DNA from: Mycobacterium sp. ST-F2
Lineage (GTDB): Bacteria; Actinomycetota; Actinomycetes; Mycobacteriales; Mycobacteriaceae
Length of the DNA stretch: 60,764 nt
Reading direction: 5' to 3'
Assembly: GCF_001905655.1 (NCBI RefSeq)
Contig: NZ_JMHT01000080.1
Location: 1-60,764 of the forward strand
Position numbers and translations under genes: made by a program. The notes beneath the pieces were generated by a model. That model was not told the DNA's origin, did not search any database, and worked only from the letters and a program-made list of their open reading frames with translations. Positions 7,644 to 15,172 of this stretch are shown here, one piece after another (position 1 is the stretch's first letter; every line of letters begins with the position of its first letter).

Positions 7644-8843
7644 GTGCAGCCATCCCGCCAACCTGACCCACTGATCGGTGTGGTGCTGGACGGGCGATAC
7701 CGCGTGGATGCACCGATAGCCAGTGGCGGCATGTCGACGGTGTACCGCGGTCTGGACACCCGGTTGGACCGCCTGGTGGCGCTCAAGGTGATGGATTCCC
7801 GGTACTCCGGAGACCAGCAGTTCCTGACCCGGTTCCAGCGCGAGGCGCGCGCCGCCGCGGGCCTGAAAAGCCCTGGCCTGGTGGCGGTTTACGACCAGGG
7901 ATTCGACGGCCGACACCCGTTCCTCGTCATGGAGCTGGTGGAGGGCGGGACGCTGCGGGAGTTGCTGCGCGAGCGCGGCCCGATGCCGCCACATGCGGTG
8001 GCAGCCGTGCTGGCCCCGATGCTCGACGGCCTGGCCGTGGCCCACCACGCCGGGCTGGTGCACCGCGACATCAAACCCGAGAACGTCCTGATCTCCGACA
8101 GCGGCGAGGTCAAGATCGCCGACTTCGGATTGGTGCGGGCGGTTGCCGAAGCGAAGATCACGTCGACGAGCGTGATCCTCGGCACCGCGGCGTACCTCTC
8201 CCCCGAGCAGGTCAGCACCGGCGACGCCGACCCGCGCAGCGACGTCTACTCCGTCGGCATCCTGGCCTACGAGTTGTTGACCGGTGCCACGCCATTCACC
8301 GGCGACAACCCGCTCAGCGTGGCGTACCAGAGGCTGGACCAGGACGTACCGCCGCCGAGCGCGGCAATCGCCGGTGTGCCAAAGCAATTCGACGACCTGG
8401 TGGCGTGCGCGACAGCCCGTGCGGCGGATGACCGCTACCTCGATGCCGGCGACATGGCAGCCGAGCTGGCCGCCATCGTCGCCGATCTGGGCCTGCCCAA
8501 CTTCCGGGTGCCGGCGCCGACCAACTCGGCACAGCACACCGCGGCAGCTGCCCAGCGTGGCCGGGCGGAACGCACCACGGTCGCGACGGGCCGGGCCCCA
8601 GTCCCCAAGCCGGCGCCCCAACACACCCTGCAATTCACGATGGACCCCACGATGGATCCGGCGCTGCTCGAATCACCCACTGTGGCAAAGCAATTCGCCG
8701 GGATCGACCTCGACGATTTCGCCTGGGCCCGGCAACGCTCGCGGCGCGCCGTGCTGTTCTGGTTCATCGCGATCCTGACCCTGACGGCGCTGACCGCCGC
8801 CGGGGCCTGGACCCTCGGCACCAACCTCGACGGGCTGTTCTAG
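7644..8843 (+). CDS. pknL: Transmembrane Ser/Thr protein kinase PknL
   Basis: A 399-residue Hanks-type kinase, the same length as M. tuberculosis PknL. Seen in order: glycine-rich loop ASGGMSTVYRG, the ATP Lys48 in VALKVMDSRY, catalytic loop HRDIKPENVL, DFGLVRA, and an activation loop with Thr/Ser (ITSTSVILGTAAYLSPE). A linker of about 90 residues follows, then one membrane helix near the C-terminus (about 368-391). Only about eight residues lie outside the cell, so there is no external sensor domain such as PASTA. The neighbour Rv2175c is its known substrate. The stop overlaps the aroG stop on the other strand by CTAG. Confidence 0.95.
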   Translation: MQPSRQPDPLIGVVLDGRYRVDAPIASGGMSTVYRGLDTRLDRLVALKVMDSRYSGDQQFLTRFQREARAAAGLKSPGLVAVYDQGFDGRHPFLVMELVEGGTLRELLRERGPMPPHAVAAVLAPMLDGLAVAHHAGLVHRDIKPENVLISDSGEVKIADFGLVRAVAEAKITSTSVILGTAAYLSPEQVSTGDADPRSDVYSVGILAYELLTGATPFTGDNPLSVAYQRLDQDVPPPSAAIAGVPKQFDDLVACATARAADDRYLDAGDMAAELAAIVADLGLPNFRVPAPTNSAQHTAAAAQRGRAERTTVATGRAPVPKPAPQHTLQFTMDPTMDPALLESPTVAKQFAGIDLDDFAWARQRSRRAVLFWFIAILTLTALTAAGAWTLGTNLDGLF

Positions 8844-10225
8844 TCGCGCAGCATCTCCGCGACGAGGAACGCCAACTCCAGGCTCTGCTGGGTGTTCAGG
8901 CGCGGGTCGCAGGCCGTCTCGTAGCGGCCGGCCAGATCGTCGTCGGAGATATCCTGCGCGCCACCAAGACATTCGGTGACGTTCTCGCCGGTGATCTCGA
9001 CGTGGATGCCGCCCGGGTGCGTGCCCAGCGCGCGGTGCACCTCGAAGAAGCCCTGCACCTCGTCGACGATGCGGTCGAAGTGGCGGGTCTTGTAGCCCGT
9101 CGAGCTCTCGTGGGTGTTGCCGTGCATGGGGTCGCACTGCCAGATGACCTGGTGGCCGGAGGCCTCCACCTTCTGGATGATGCCCGGCAGCACGTCGCGC
9201 ACCTTGCCGTTGCCCATTCGGCTGACCAGCGTGAGCCGACCCGGAATGTTGTGCGGGTCAAGGCGTTCCACGTACTCGACGGCCATCTCGGGCGTCGTCG
9301 TCGGGCCGATCTTGATGCCGATGGGGTTGGCGATGGTCTCGACGAACGCGATGTGCGCGTGGTCGAGCTGACGGGTGCGCTCGCCGATCCAGACGTAGTG
9401 CGCCGACAGGTCGTACAGGCGCGGTTCGTCGAACTCGGTGGACAGCCGCAGCATCGCGCGCTCGTAGTCGAGCACCAGGGCCTCGTGGCTGGCGTAGATC
9501 TCGGCGGTCTGCAGGTTGCGGTCATTGACGCCGCAGGCCGTCATGAAGTTCAGGCCACGGTCGATCTCGGCCGCCAACGCCTCGTACCGGGCACCCGCCG
9601 GCGAGGTCCGGACGAACTCGCGGTTCCACTCGTGCACCTGCTGCAGCGACGCCAGACCCGACGACGTCAGCGCCCGCACCAGGTTCATCGCGGCGCTCGC
9701 GTTGGCGTAGGCGCGCACCAGGCGCGACGCATCGTGCACGCGCACGGCGGGGTCCGGGTCGAAACCGTTGACCATGTCACCGCGGTAGGACGTCAGGCCC
9801 AGCGAGTCGGTGTCCGACGAGCGCGGCTTGGCGTACTGCCCCGCGATACGGGCCACCTTGACCACCGGCATGCTGGCGCCGTAGGTCAGCACGACGGCCA
9901 TCTGCAGCAGCGTCCGGATGTTGGCCCGGATGTGCGGCTCGGTGTTGTCGACGAAGGTCTCGGCGCAGTCGCCGCCCTGCAGCAGGAAGGCCTTGCCCTG
10001 CGCCACGTCGGCCAGCTGGAGCTTGAGCTTCTCGATCTCGGACGGCACGGTGATGGGCGGCACGCTCTCGAGCACCTTGCGCATCGCAGCAGCCTGGTCC
10101 GCAGGCCAGCTGGGCTGCTGCGCGGCCGGGCGGGACAGCGCGTCGGCAAGGCGGGTGCGCAGGTCCTCGGGCAGCGGGGGCAGCTCGGGCAGCTGGTCGA
10201 TGGGTACGTCGACGGTCCAGTTCAC
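8840..10225 (-). CDS. aroG: Class II DAHP synthase (first step of the shikimate pathway)
   Basis: This enzyme joins phosphoenolpyruvate and erythrose-4-phosphate to make DAHP, committing carbon to aromatic amino acids, folate and menaquinone precursors. The 461-residue protein begins MNWTVDVPIDQLPELPPLP, has the metal-binding Cys in LLQGGDCAETF, the PEP-site RIAGQYAKPRSSDTD, then VSRMGNGKVRDVLP, WQCDPMHGNTHE (metal His) and HVEITGENVTECLGG (metal Glu). This is the plant-like type with N-terminal regulatory helices. The GTG at 10225 has TACCAT 6 nt upstream, so the transcript is probably leaderless. Confidence 0.97.
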   Translation of the reverse strand: MNWTVDVPIDQLPELPPLPEDLRTRLADALSRPAAQQPSWPADQAAAMRKVLESVPPITVPSEIEKLKLQLADVAQGKAFLLQGGDCAETFVDNTEPHIRANIRTLLQMAVVLTYGASMPVVKVARIAGQYAKPRSSDTDSLGLTSYRGDMVNGFDPDPAVRVHDASRLVRAYANASAAMNLVRALTSSGLASLQQVHEWNREFVRTSPAGARYEALAAEIDRGLNFMTACGVNDRNLQTAEIYASHEALVLDYERAMLRLSTEFDEPRLYDLSAHYVWIGERTRQLDHAHIAFVETIANPIGIKIGPTTTPEMAVEYVERLDPHNIPGRLTLVSRMGNGKVRDVLPGIIQKVEASGHQVIWQCDPMHGNTHESSTGYKTRHFDRIVDEVQGFFEVHRALGTHPGGIHVEITGENVTECLGGAQDISDDDLAGRYETACDPRLNTQQSLELAFLVAEMLRD

Positions 10226-10231
10226 GTGTCT

Positions 10232-10237
10232 ATGGTA
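10232..10237 (-). promoter_or_regulatory. -10 element of aroG
   Basis: TACCAT on the minus strand, 6 nt before the GTG at 10225; leaderless layout. Confidence 0.55.
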
Positions 10238-10325
10238 CCGGCGCCGACCAGCGGGTATTTACCCGCCAATGCCGGATTCGGGACCACCGGGAGAAAACCC
10301 GGCCTCGTGCGCGACTATTGACGAT

Positions 10326-11039
10326 GTGGAGTGCGAGATTGCTCGGGAGGCGCTGTCCGCGCGCATGGACGGCGAGCGCGAACCCGTACCCGCACGCCGC
10401 GTCGACGAGCACCTGGCGTCCTGCCCCGACTGCCGGCAGTGGCAGGCCGAGTTGGACAGCCAGATGCAGCTGCTGCGCGGGCTGATCGCCTCCGACCGCA
10501 CCCGGATGACCGCGGTGACCGACACCGTGTCCCAGCCCGCGCTGCCCGACACTCGCGCCAGAATCGACTGGGCGCGCGTCGCCCTCGCGGCGGTGGGCGC
10601 CATCCAGATCGTGCTGGCCGTGCTGCAGGCCGCGGGCGTCAGCGTCGGAGTGCATGCCGGGCACGCGATGGGCGGGCACGTGATCAACGAGTCGACGGCC
10701 TGGTCCGTCGCGCTCGGCGTCGCCATGCTGGTCGCGGCCGCACGCCCGGCCGCGGCCCTGGGCCTGGCCGTGGTCGGCGGGGTGTTCACCCTGGTGCTGG
10801 CGGGCTACGTCGTGGTCGACGGCCTGACCGGCGCGGTGGGCGCGGTCCGCATGTTGAGCCATCTGCCTGCACTGGCCGGCGTGGTGCTGACCGTGCTGGT
10901 GTGGCGTCGCCACACCCTGGAACCACCGCGGCCGGACCGCGACGCGGCGCCCACACTCGACGACATCACGCTGCCGGACAACGCCTCCCGCGGCCGCCGC
11001 CGGGGCCACCTGTGGCCCACCGATGGCAACGCCGCCTAG
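10326..11039 (+). CDS. Zinc-finger anti-sigma-type membrane protein with His/Met loop
   Basis: A 237-residue protein. The N-terminus (residues 1-40) is a ZAS-type zinc finger: Cys3, then His29-x3-Cys33-x2-Cys36 in DEHLASCPDC. This is the class of ECF anti-sigma factors. A linker leads to about four to five membrane segments (from residue 84). Between the first two, a loop facing out of the cytoplasm carries His110, His113, Met115 and His118 (VHAGHAMGGH), a likely metal site. The C-terminal tail is basic. GACTAT lies 7 nt before the GTG. No sigma gene is adjacent, but sigC is 7 kb away in the same copper block. In my recollection it resembles the Rv0093c family. The partner sigma factor is inference. 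Confidence 0.78.
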   Translation: MECEIAREALSARMDGEREPVPARRVDEHLASCPDCRQWQAELDSQMQLLRGLIASDRTRMTAVTDTVSQPALPDTRARIDWARVALAAVGAIQIVLAVLQAAGVSVGVHAGHAMGGHVINESTAWSVALGVAMLVAAARPAAALGLAVVGGVFTLVLAGYVVVDGLTGAVGAVRMLSHLPALAGVVLTVLVWRRHTLEPPRPDRDAAPTLDDITLPDNASRGRRRGHLWPTDGNAA

Positions 11040-11680
11040 ATCATCACGCCGAACATGATCGCCATGCCGGCCGCCGCCATGGCCTGGCAGGCCACGGCGA
11101 ACCACACCCGAACCGGTGCGTCCGGACGCTGCCGGCGCACCGTGAAGTAGCGGATGGCCCACCACAGCGCGGCGACCCCGAACGCCGCGGTGAGCGCCCA
11201 GTTGACGGCACCGACCCACTCGGACGGCTGGCCGCAGCCAGCGATCGCGCCGGACTGCGGTGCCGGCCCGGACATGTGCATGCCATGCATGGAGTGCACT
11301 GACTCCGGGATATCGGCGGCGGTCCCGGCGCACTGACCGGGCAGCACCCCGCCGTCCATCACGGCGTACATCCATGCCATGGCCAGCATCATCACGGCGT
11401 GATAGCCGTCGGCGACGCGGTGGCCGGCGCGCGTCAGCAGGAGCACGGCGAACCAGCCGGTCGCCAACAGGAAGAACACCATCGGCGGGCGGTTCGGCAC
11501 GCTCATTCCTGCCGGCCAGGCCATGACCAGCATCGCCACGGCCATCAGCAGATGCAGCACGCGGCTGACCTGGTCGGCCCGGCTGCGGTCCTCGCGGACC
11601 GTGATGGCGTAGACGCATTGCGCGGCGCTGAGGAGGAACAGTCCGGTCACGAGCAACCGGAGCCAGATATCGGCGATCAC
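11036..11680 (-). CDS. DUF5134 membrane protein with HSMHGMHMS loop
   Basis: A 214-residue polytopic membrane protein (about six segments) of the actinobacterial DUF5134 type. Conserved features shared with the second copy in this block (18587-19144) are a His in the second helix followed by MAWPAGM, and YHAVMMLAMA. A loop at residues 129-137 (HSMHGMHMS) holds three His and three Met, a copper-like binding cluster. It is the second gene of a minus-strand pair: its GTG overlaps the stop of the PepSY gene by 4 bp. Its own stop overlaps the zinc-finger gene's stop on the other strand by CTAG. The family's function is unknown; a role in copper transfer is inferred from the loop and context. Confidence 0.8.
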   Translation of the reverse strand: MIADIWLRLLVTGLFLLSAAQCVYAITVREDRSRADQVSRVLHLLMAVAMLVMAWPAGMSVPNRPPMVFFLLATGWFAVLLLTRAGHRVADGYHAVMMLAMAWMYAVMDGGVLPGQCAGTAADIPESVHSMHGMHMSGPAPQSGAIAGCGQPSEWVGAVNWALTAAFGVAALWWAIRYFTVRRQRPDAPVRVWFAVACQAMAAAGMAIMFGVMI

Positions 11681-13071
11681 CGCGCCGCCTTCCGCCGCTG
11701 CCACCAGCCCAGCGCCACATCGACCGCCGCGAACAGCGCCAGCGTCAGCCCGAACAGTGGCGCGAAATAGCCGAAGCCGGCAAGCGCCGCCACGAGCAGC
11801 ACCGCCTCGTAGGGCCGCAGAGCCGCGAGCGCGCCGCGGCGCTGACCGCTGGGCAGGGCGAATCCGTCGCCGCGCGTCGGCCGCCGGCGCCACCACATGC
11901 GGTAGCCCAGCAGGATGCCGACGATCATCGCGAGGGCGACCCCGATCAGCGCCACCTGGTTGACGAGGCCGAACAGGATGCCCATGTGCAGGTCGATGAC
12001 CCAGTCGGTCATCTTGGCCATCAACGGCCACTCGGCGAAGTCCAGCCGCGACGTCACCGTGCCCGAACCGGGGTCGACGACGATGGCGTCGTACTGCGTC
12101 GGCCAGTCGCGTTTGCGTTCGGCGACCTGCCAGCCCTGACCCGTCCTCGCCGGCGGGTACATCCACATCGGGGTGCGCAGGTGCGCGTCGTGCGCTGTCT
12201 GCAACACAGTGTCGGCGCCGCGCAGTGCGGTGGCCTCATCCAGCGTCGCCCCCACGGTCTGGCCCGGGAGTGCGGTGTCGACCGACGGGCTGGTCCAGCT
12301 CAGCTGCGTCCGCAGCTGCGCGACGTTCTCGCCGGCGAAGCGGGACCACGTCATCCCCGACACCGCCAGCAGCGCCACCGCCGCGAGGATCCACACCCCG
12401 AGCGTGCCGTGCCACGACAGCAGCCGGCGCCGCCCGGACGCCCGCACCTCCGGGACGACCAGCCGCCGTGGCTGTCCCCTGGTGTGCCCGATCCACAGCA
12501 GCAGGCCGACGCCGGCGATCACCCACGACCAGCTGGCCGCCAGCTCGCTGTAGTTGCGGCCGAAGGCCCCGAGGTGCAGGTTGCGGTGCAGTTCGTCGAA
12601 CCAGGCCCGCACCGGCAGCCACTGCCCGTAGGTGGTCAGGGCGCCGCGCACCGCGCCGGTGTACGGGTCGACGAACACGGTGCGCGCGTAGTCGGCGGGG
12701 ACGTCAACTTTGGTGGGGTCGACCGCGAGCGTCACCTGCGTCGTCTCGTCCGGCGCCGCGGGCGGCCGGATGCTGGCGACGGTGCCTTCGGGATGCGCCG
12801 CGCGGACCGCGGCGAGCTGGGACGCCAGCGGCAGCTGCCGTTCGCCGACGTGGTCGACGGTGAGTTCGTGGCGGTACACCGCGGAATCGATCTGCGGGAT
12901 CACCGCGTACAGCAGGCCGGTGACAGCGGCGATGAGGATGAACGGCGCGACGAACAGGCCGGCGTAGAAGTGCAGCCGCAGCAATGCCGGGCGAAAGCGC
13001 TTCCACGCCGATGGGTCGGATGGGTCTGCCGGGGCAGAGACGCCCGATTCGGGCAGCTGGGTCTGGCTCAC
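11677..13071 (-). CDS. PepSY-associated transmembrane protein
   Basis: A 464-residue membrane protein of the PepSY_TM group. The first membrane segment is in RPALLRLHFYAGLFVAPFIL, with a conserved His. PepSY-like regions face outward around residues 65-145. Further segments carry WFDELHRNLHLG, LLSWHGTLGVW and WVIDLHMGILFG, so His residues recur at helix edges, as in membrane reductases of this family. Such proteins occur in iron and copper uptake loci and may reduce the metal or pass electrons via haem; neither is shown here. The GTG at 13071 gives a normal N-terminus (SQTQLPESG). It heads an operon with the DUF5134 gene. Confidence 0.85.
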   Translation of the reverse strand: MSQTQLPESGVSAPADPSDPSAWKRFRPALLRLHFYAGLFVAPFILIAAVTGLLYAVIPQIDSAVYRHELTVDHVGERQLPLASQLAAVRAAHPEGTVASIRPPAAPDETTQVTLAVDPTKVDVPADYARTVFVDPYTGAVRGALTTYGQWLPVRAWFDELHRNLHLGAFGRNYSELAASWSWVIAGVGLLLWIGHTRGQPRRLVVPEVRASGRRRLLSWHGTLGVWILAAVALLAVSGMTWSRFAGENVAQLRTQLSWTSPSVDTALPGQTVGATLDEATALRGADTVLQTAHDAHLRTPMWMYPPARTGQGWQVAERKRDWPTQYDAIVVDPGSGTVTSRLDFAEWPLMAKMTDWVIDLHMGILFGLVNQVALIGVALAMIVGILLGYRMWWRRRPTRGDGFALPSGQRRGALAALRPYEAVLLVAALAGFGYFAPLFGLTLALFAAVDVALGWWQRRKAAR

Positions 13072-13122
13072 AATTGATATTGGTCGGCCCGCGGCGCCAG
13101 GAGTTCCTGCGCCCGGAAAATT

Positions 13123-13143
13123 TCTACGACGCCTGGTCGTAGA
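13123..13143. promoter_or_regulatory. Palindrome in the divergent PepSY/CtaG promoter region
   Basis: TCTACGAC (13123-13130), a 5-bp spacer and GTCGTAGA (13136-13143) make a perfect 8+8 inverted repeat, midway between the starts at 13071 and 13186. Its size and symmetry fit a dimeric repressor site. BlaI/CopY-type regulators bind TAC...GTA palindromes of this general shape, but no such regulator is encoded in the window, so the ligand protein is unknown. Confidence 0.6.
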
Positions 13144-13185
13144 CTGGGTTCTGATCAGTTCTTCAGGTGGAAGGCCGGTATTTCG

Positions 13186-15105
13186 ATGGGCAGGTTCACA
13201 CTGCCGCTTCTGGGTTATCTGGCCGCGGTAGCCGCTCTGGTCATCTATGCGCTGGTCTCCGGCGACCAGCGCTTCGTCGCCACGGGCGACAGCTACCCCG
13301 GCACGCTCACCTCGTTGGCCGAACCGGTCGGGTACTTCACGGCCACCCTCGCCGCTGCCATCTGTCTCGGCGGCCTGGTCTACGTCGTCACCACGGCCCG
13401 CCCCGACCCGAGCGGCGTCATCGACCCGCCGGCCTTCCGCATCCACCTTGTGCTGGAACGGGTTTCGCTGGTCTGGCTGGTCGCCTCGGCACTCATGGTG
13501 GTGGTGCAGGCGGCCACCGATGCCGGCCTCCCGGCGCTGCGCCTGGTGGAGAGCGGCCGGCTGAGCGAGGCCATCGGCGCCTCCGAGATGTCCCGCGGCT
13601 GGATCGCCGCCACGCTGTGCGCCTGGGTCGTGGCGCTGACGCTGCGGTTCAGCGTGCGCTGGGTCGCCATGGTCGTGCTGCTGGTGCCCAGCCTGATCGG
13701 CGTACTGGCCCTGCCGGTCACCGGCAACGCGAGCGAAGGTCCCGACCACGACTACACCACCAGCGCGGTGATCGTGTTCGCCGTGGCGCTGGCGGTTCTG
13801 GCCGGCACCAAGATCGCCGCCGTCATCAGCCCACCGGCCGCCGACCTCTACCGCCGCGTGTTGATCATCCAGGTTGCCTGCGGGACCGCGGCCCTGATCT
13901 ACGGCGTACTGCTGCTGGCCGAACAGCTCGGCCCCACCGGGCTGACGGGCAGCGACTACGGGCGGTGGGCGGTCGTCGCCGCGATAGCGCTGGCCGCGTC
14001 GTGGATCACCGATGCCGCCGCGCTGCGCCGCGCCAGGCCGTCGCTGCTGGCCACCTGCCTGCCCGCGATCACCGCGCTGGCCGCGGTGTCCGCCATGGCG
14101 GTGCAGACGGCGCCGCGCCTGCTGCACCACCAGTACACGACGTGGGACGTGTTCCTCGGCTACGAACTGCCCGACCCGCCGAATGTCGTTCGGCTGCTGA
14201 CGGTCTGGCGGTTCGACTCGTTCATCGGCATCGGCGCGATCGTGCTCGCGGGCGCGTACGTGTTTGCGTACGTGAAGCTGCGGCGCCGCGGCGACGAGTG
14301 GCCCGCCGGCCGGTTGATCTCATGGCTGGTCGGCTGCGCCGCACTGCTTTTCACCAGCAGTTCGGGCGTCCGCGCCTACGGCTCGGCGATGTTCAGCGTG
14401 CACATGGGTGAGCACATGACCCTCAACATGTTCGTCCCGGTGCTGCTGGTGCTGGGCGGTCCGGTGACCCTGGCCCTACGTGCCCTGCCGCCTGCCGGTG
14501 AGGGCGCCCCGCCCGGACCCCGCGAATGGATTCTGTGGCTCGTGCACTCGAAAGTGACGGCGGCCCTGTCGAATCCGATCGTGGCCTTCGTGCTGTTCGT
14601 GGCGTCGCTGTACGCGGTGTACTTCACCCCGATCTTCAACACCCTGGTCCGCTACCACTGGGGCCACGAGCTGATGACCGTGCACTTCCTGCTGGTCGGC
14701 TACCTCTTCTACTGGGGCATCATCGGCATCGATCCGGGCCCCAAACGCCTGCCGTTCCTGGGCCGGCTCGGATTGTTGTTCGCGGTCATGCCTTTTCACG
14801 CGTTCTTCGGTATCGCGACCATGACCATGACCGACACCATCGGCGGCTCGTTCTACCGCTTCGTCGGCCTGCCGTGGCTGTCCAGCATCGGCGCCGACCA
14901 GCACCTCGGCGGCGCCATCGCCTGGGGCTCGAGCGAACTGCCGGTGATCCTGGTGGTCATCGCGCTGGTGGCCCAGTGGGCGCGGCAGGATCGCCGTGCC
15001 GCCTCCCGCGCCGACCGGCACGCCGACGCGGACTACGCCGACGACGACCTGGACGCCTACAACGCGATGCTGCGCGAACTGGCCCGCCAGCGCGGGCAGC
15101 AGTAA
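13186..15105 (+). CDS. CopD/CtaG-type copper and cytochrome oxidase assembly protein (Rv0102 family)
   Basis: A 639-residue protein with about 14-15 membrane segments in two halves. The first half (to about residue 330) is CopD-like. The second is the CtaG/caa3 assembly domain, marked by SVHMGEHMTLNM, the later HWGHELMTVHF and the end region MPFHAFFGIATMTMTDT: many His and Met at the outer membrane face, fit to carry copper to CuB of cytochrome oxidase. M. tuberculosis Rv0102 is the same fusion and is also convergent with the copper ATPase gene ctpB, as here. The charged cytoplasmic tail is DRRAASRADRHADADYADDD. The start at 13186 has GGAAGG upstream. Confidence 0.88.
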   Translation: MGRFTLPLLGYLAAVAALVIYALVSGDQRFVATGDSYPGTLTSLAEPVGYFTATLAAAICLGGLVYVVTTARPDPSGVIDPPAFRIHLVLERVSLVWLVASALMVVVQAATDAGLPALRLVESGRLSEAIGASEMSRGWIAATLCAWVVALTLRFSVRWVAMVVLLVPSLIGVLALPVTGNASEGPDHDYTTSAVIVFAVALAVLAGTKIAAVISPPAADLYRRVLIIQVACGTAALIYGVLLLAEQLGPTGLTGSDYGRWAVVAAIALAASWITDAAALRRARPSLLATCLPAITALAAVSAMAVQTAPRLLHHQYTTWDVFLGYELPDPPNVVRLLTVWRFDSFIGIGAIVLAGAYVFAYVKLRRRGDEWPAGRLISWLVGCAALLFTSSSGVRAYGSAMFSVHMGEHMTLNMFVPVLLVLGGPVTLALRALPPAGEGAPPGPREWILWLVHSKVTAALSNPIVAFVLFVASLYAVYFTPIFNTLVRYHWGHELMTVHFLLVGYLFYWGIIGIDPGPKRLPFLGRLGLLFAVMPFHAFFGIATMTMTDTIGGSFYRFVGLPWLSSIGADQHLGGAIAWGSSELPVILVVIALVAQWARQDRRAASRADRHADADYADDDLDAYNAMLRELARQRGQQ

Positions 15106-15121
15106 TCCCGACGCCAACCAC

Positions 15122-15172
15122 TGATTTGTGCACGAAAATCCGCGGCATGCGCGGAAAATCGTGCACAAATCA
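15122..15172. terminator. Long perfect palindrome between convergent CtaG and CtpB genes
   Basis: TGATTTGTGCACGA (15122-15135) and TCGTGCACAAATCA (15159-15172) are perfect 14-bp arms. Inside them CCGCG/CGCGG gives a second stem. The right arm includes the stop codon of the ATPase gene. The flanking A/T runs within the hairpin would act as a bidirectional terminator. The motif looks like a dispersed mycobacterial intergenic palindrome, but only one copy is in this window. Confidence 0.75.
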
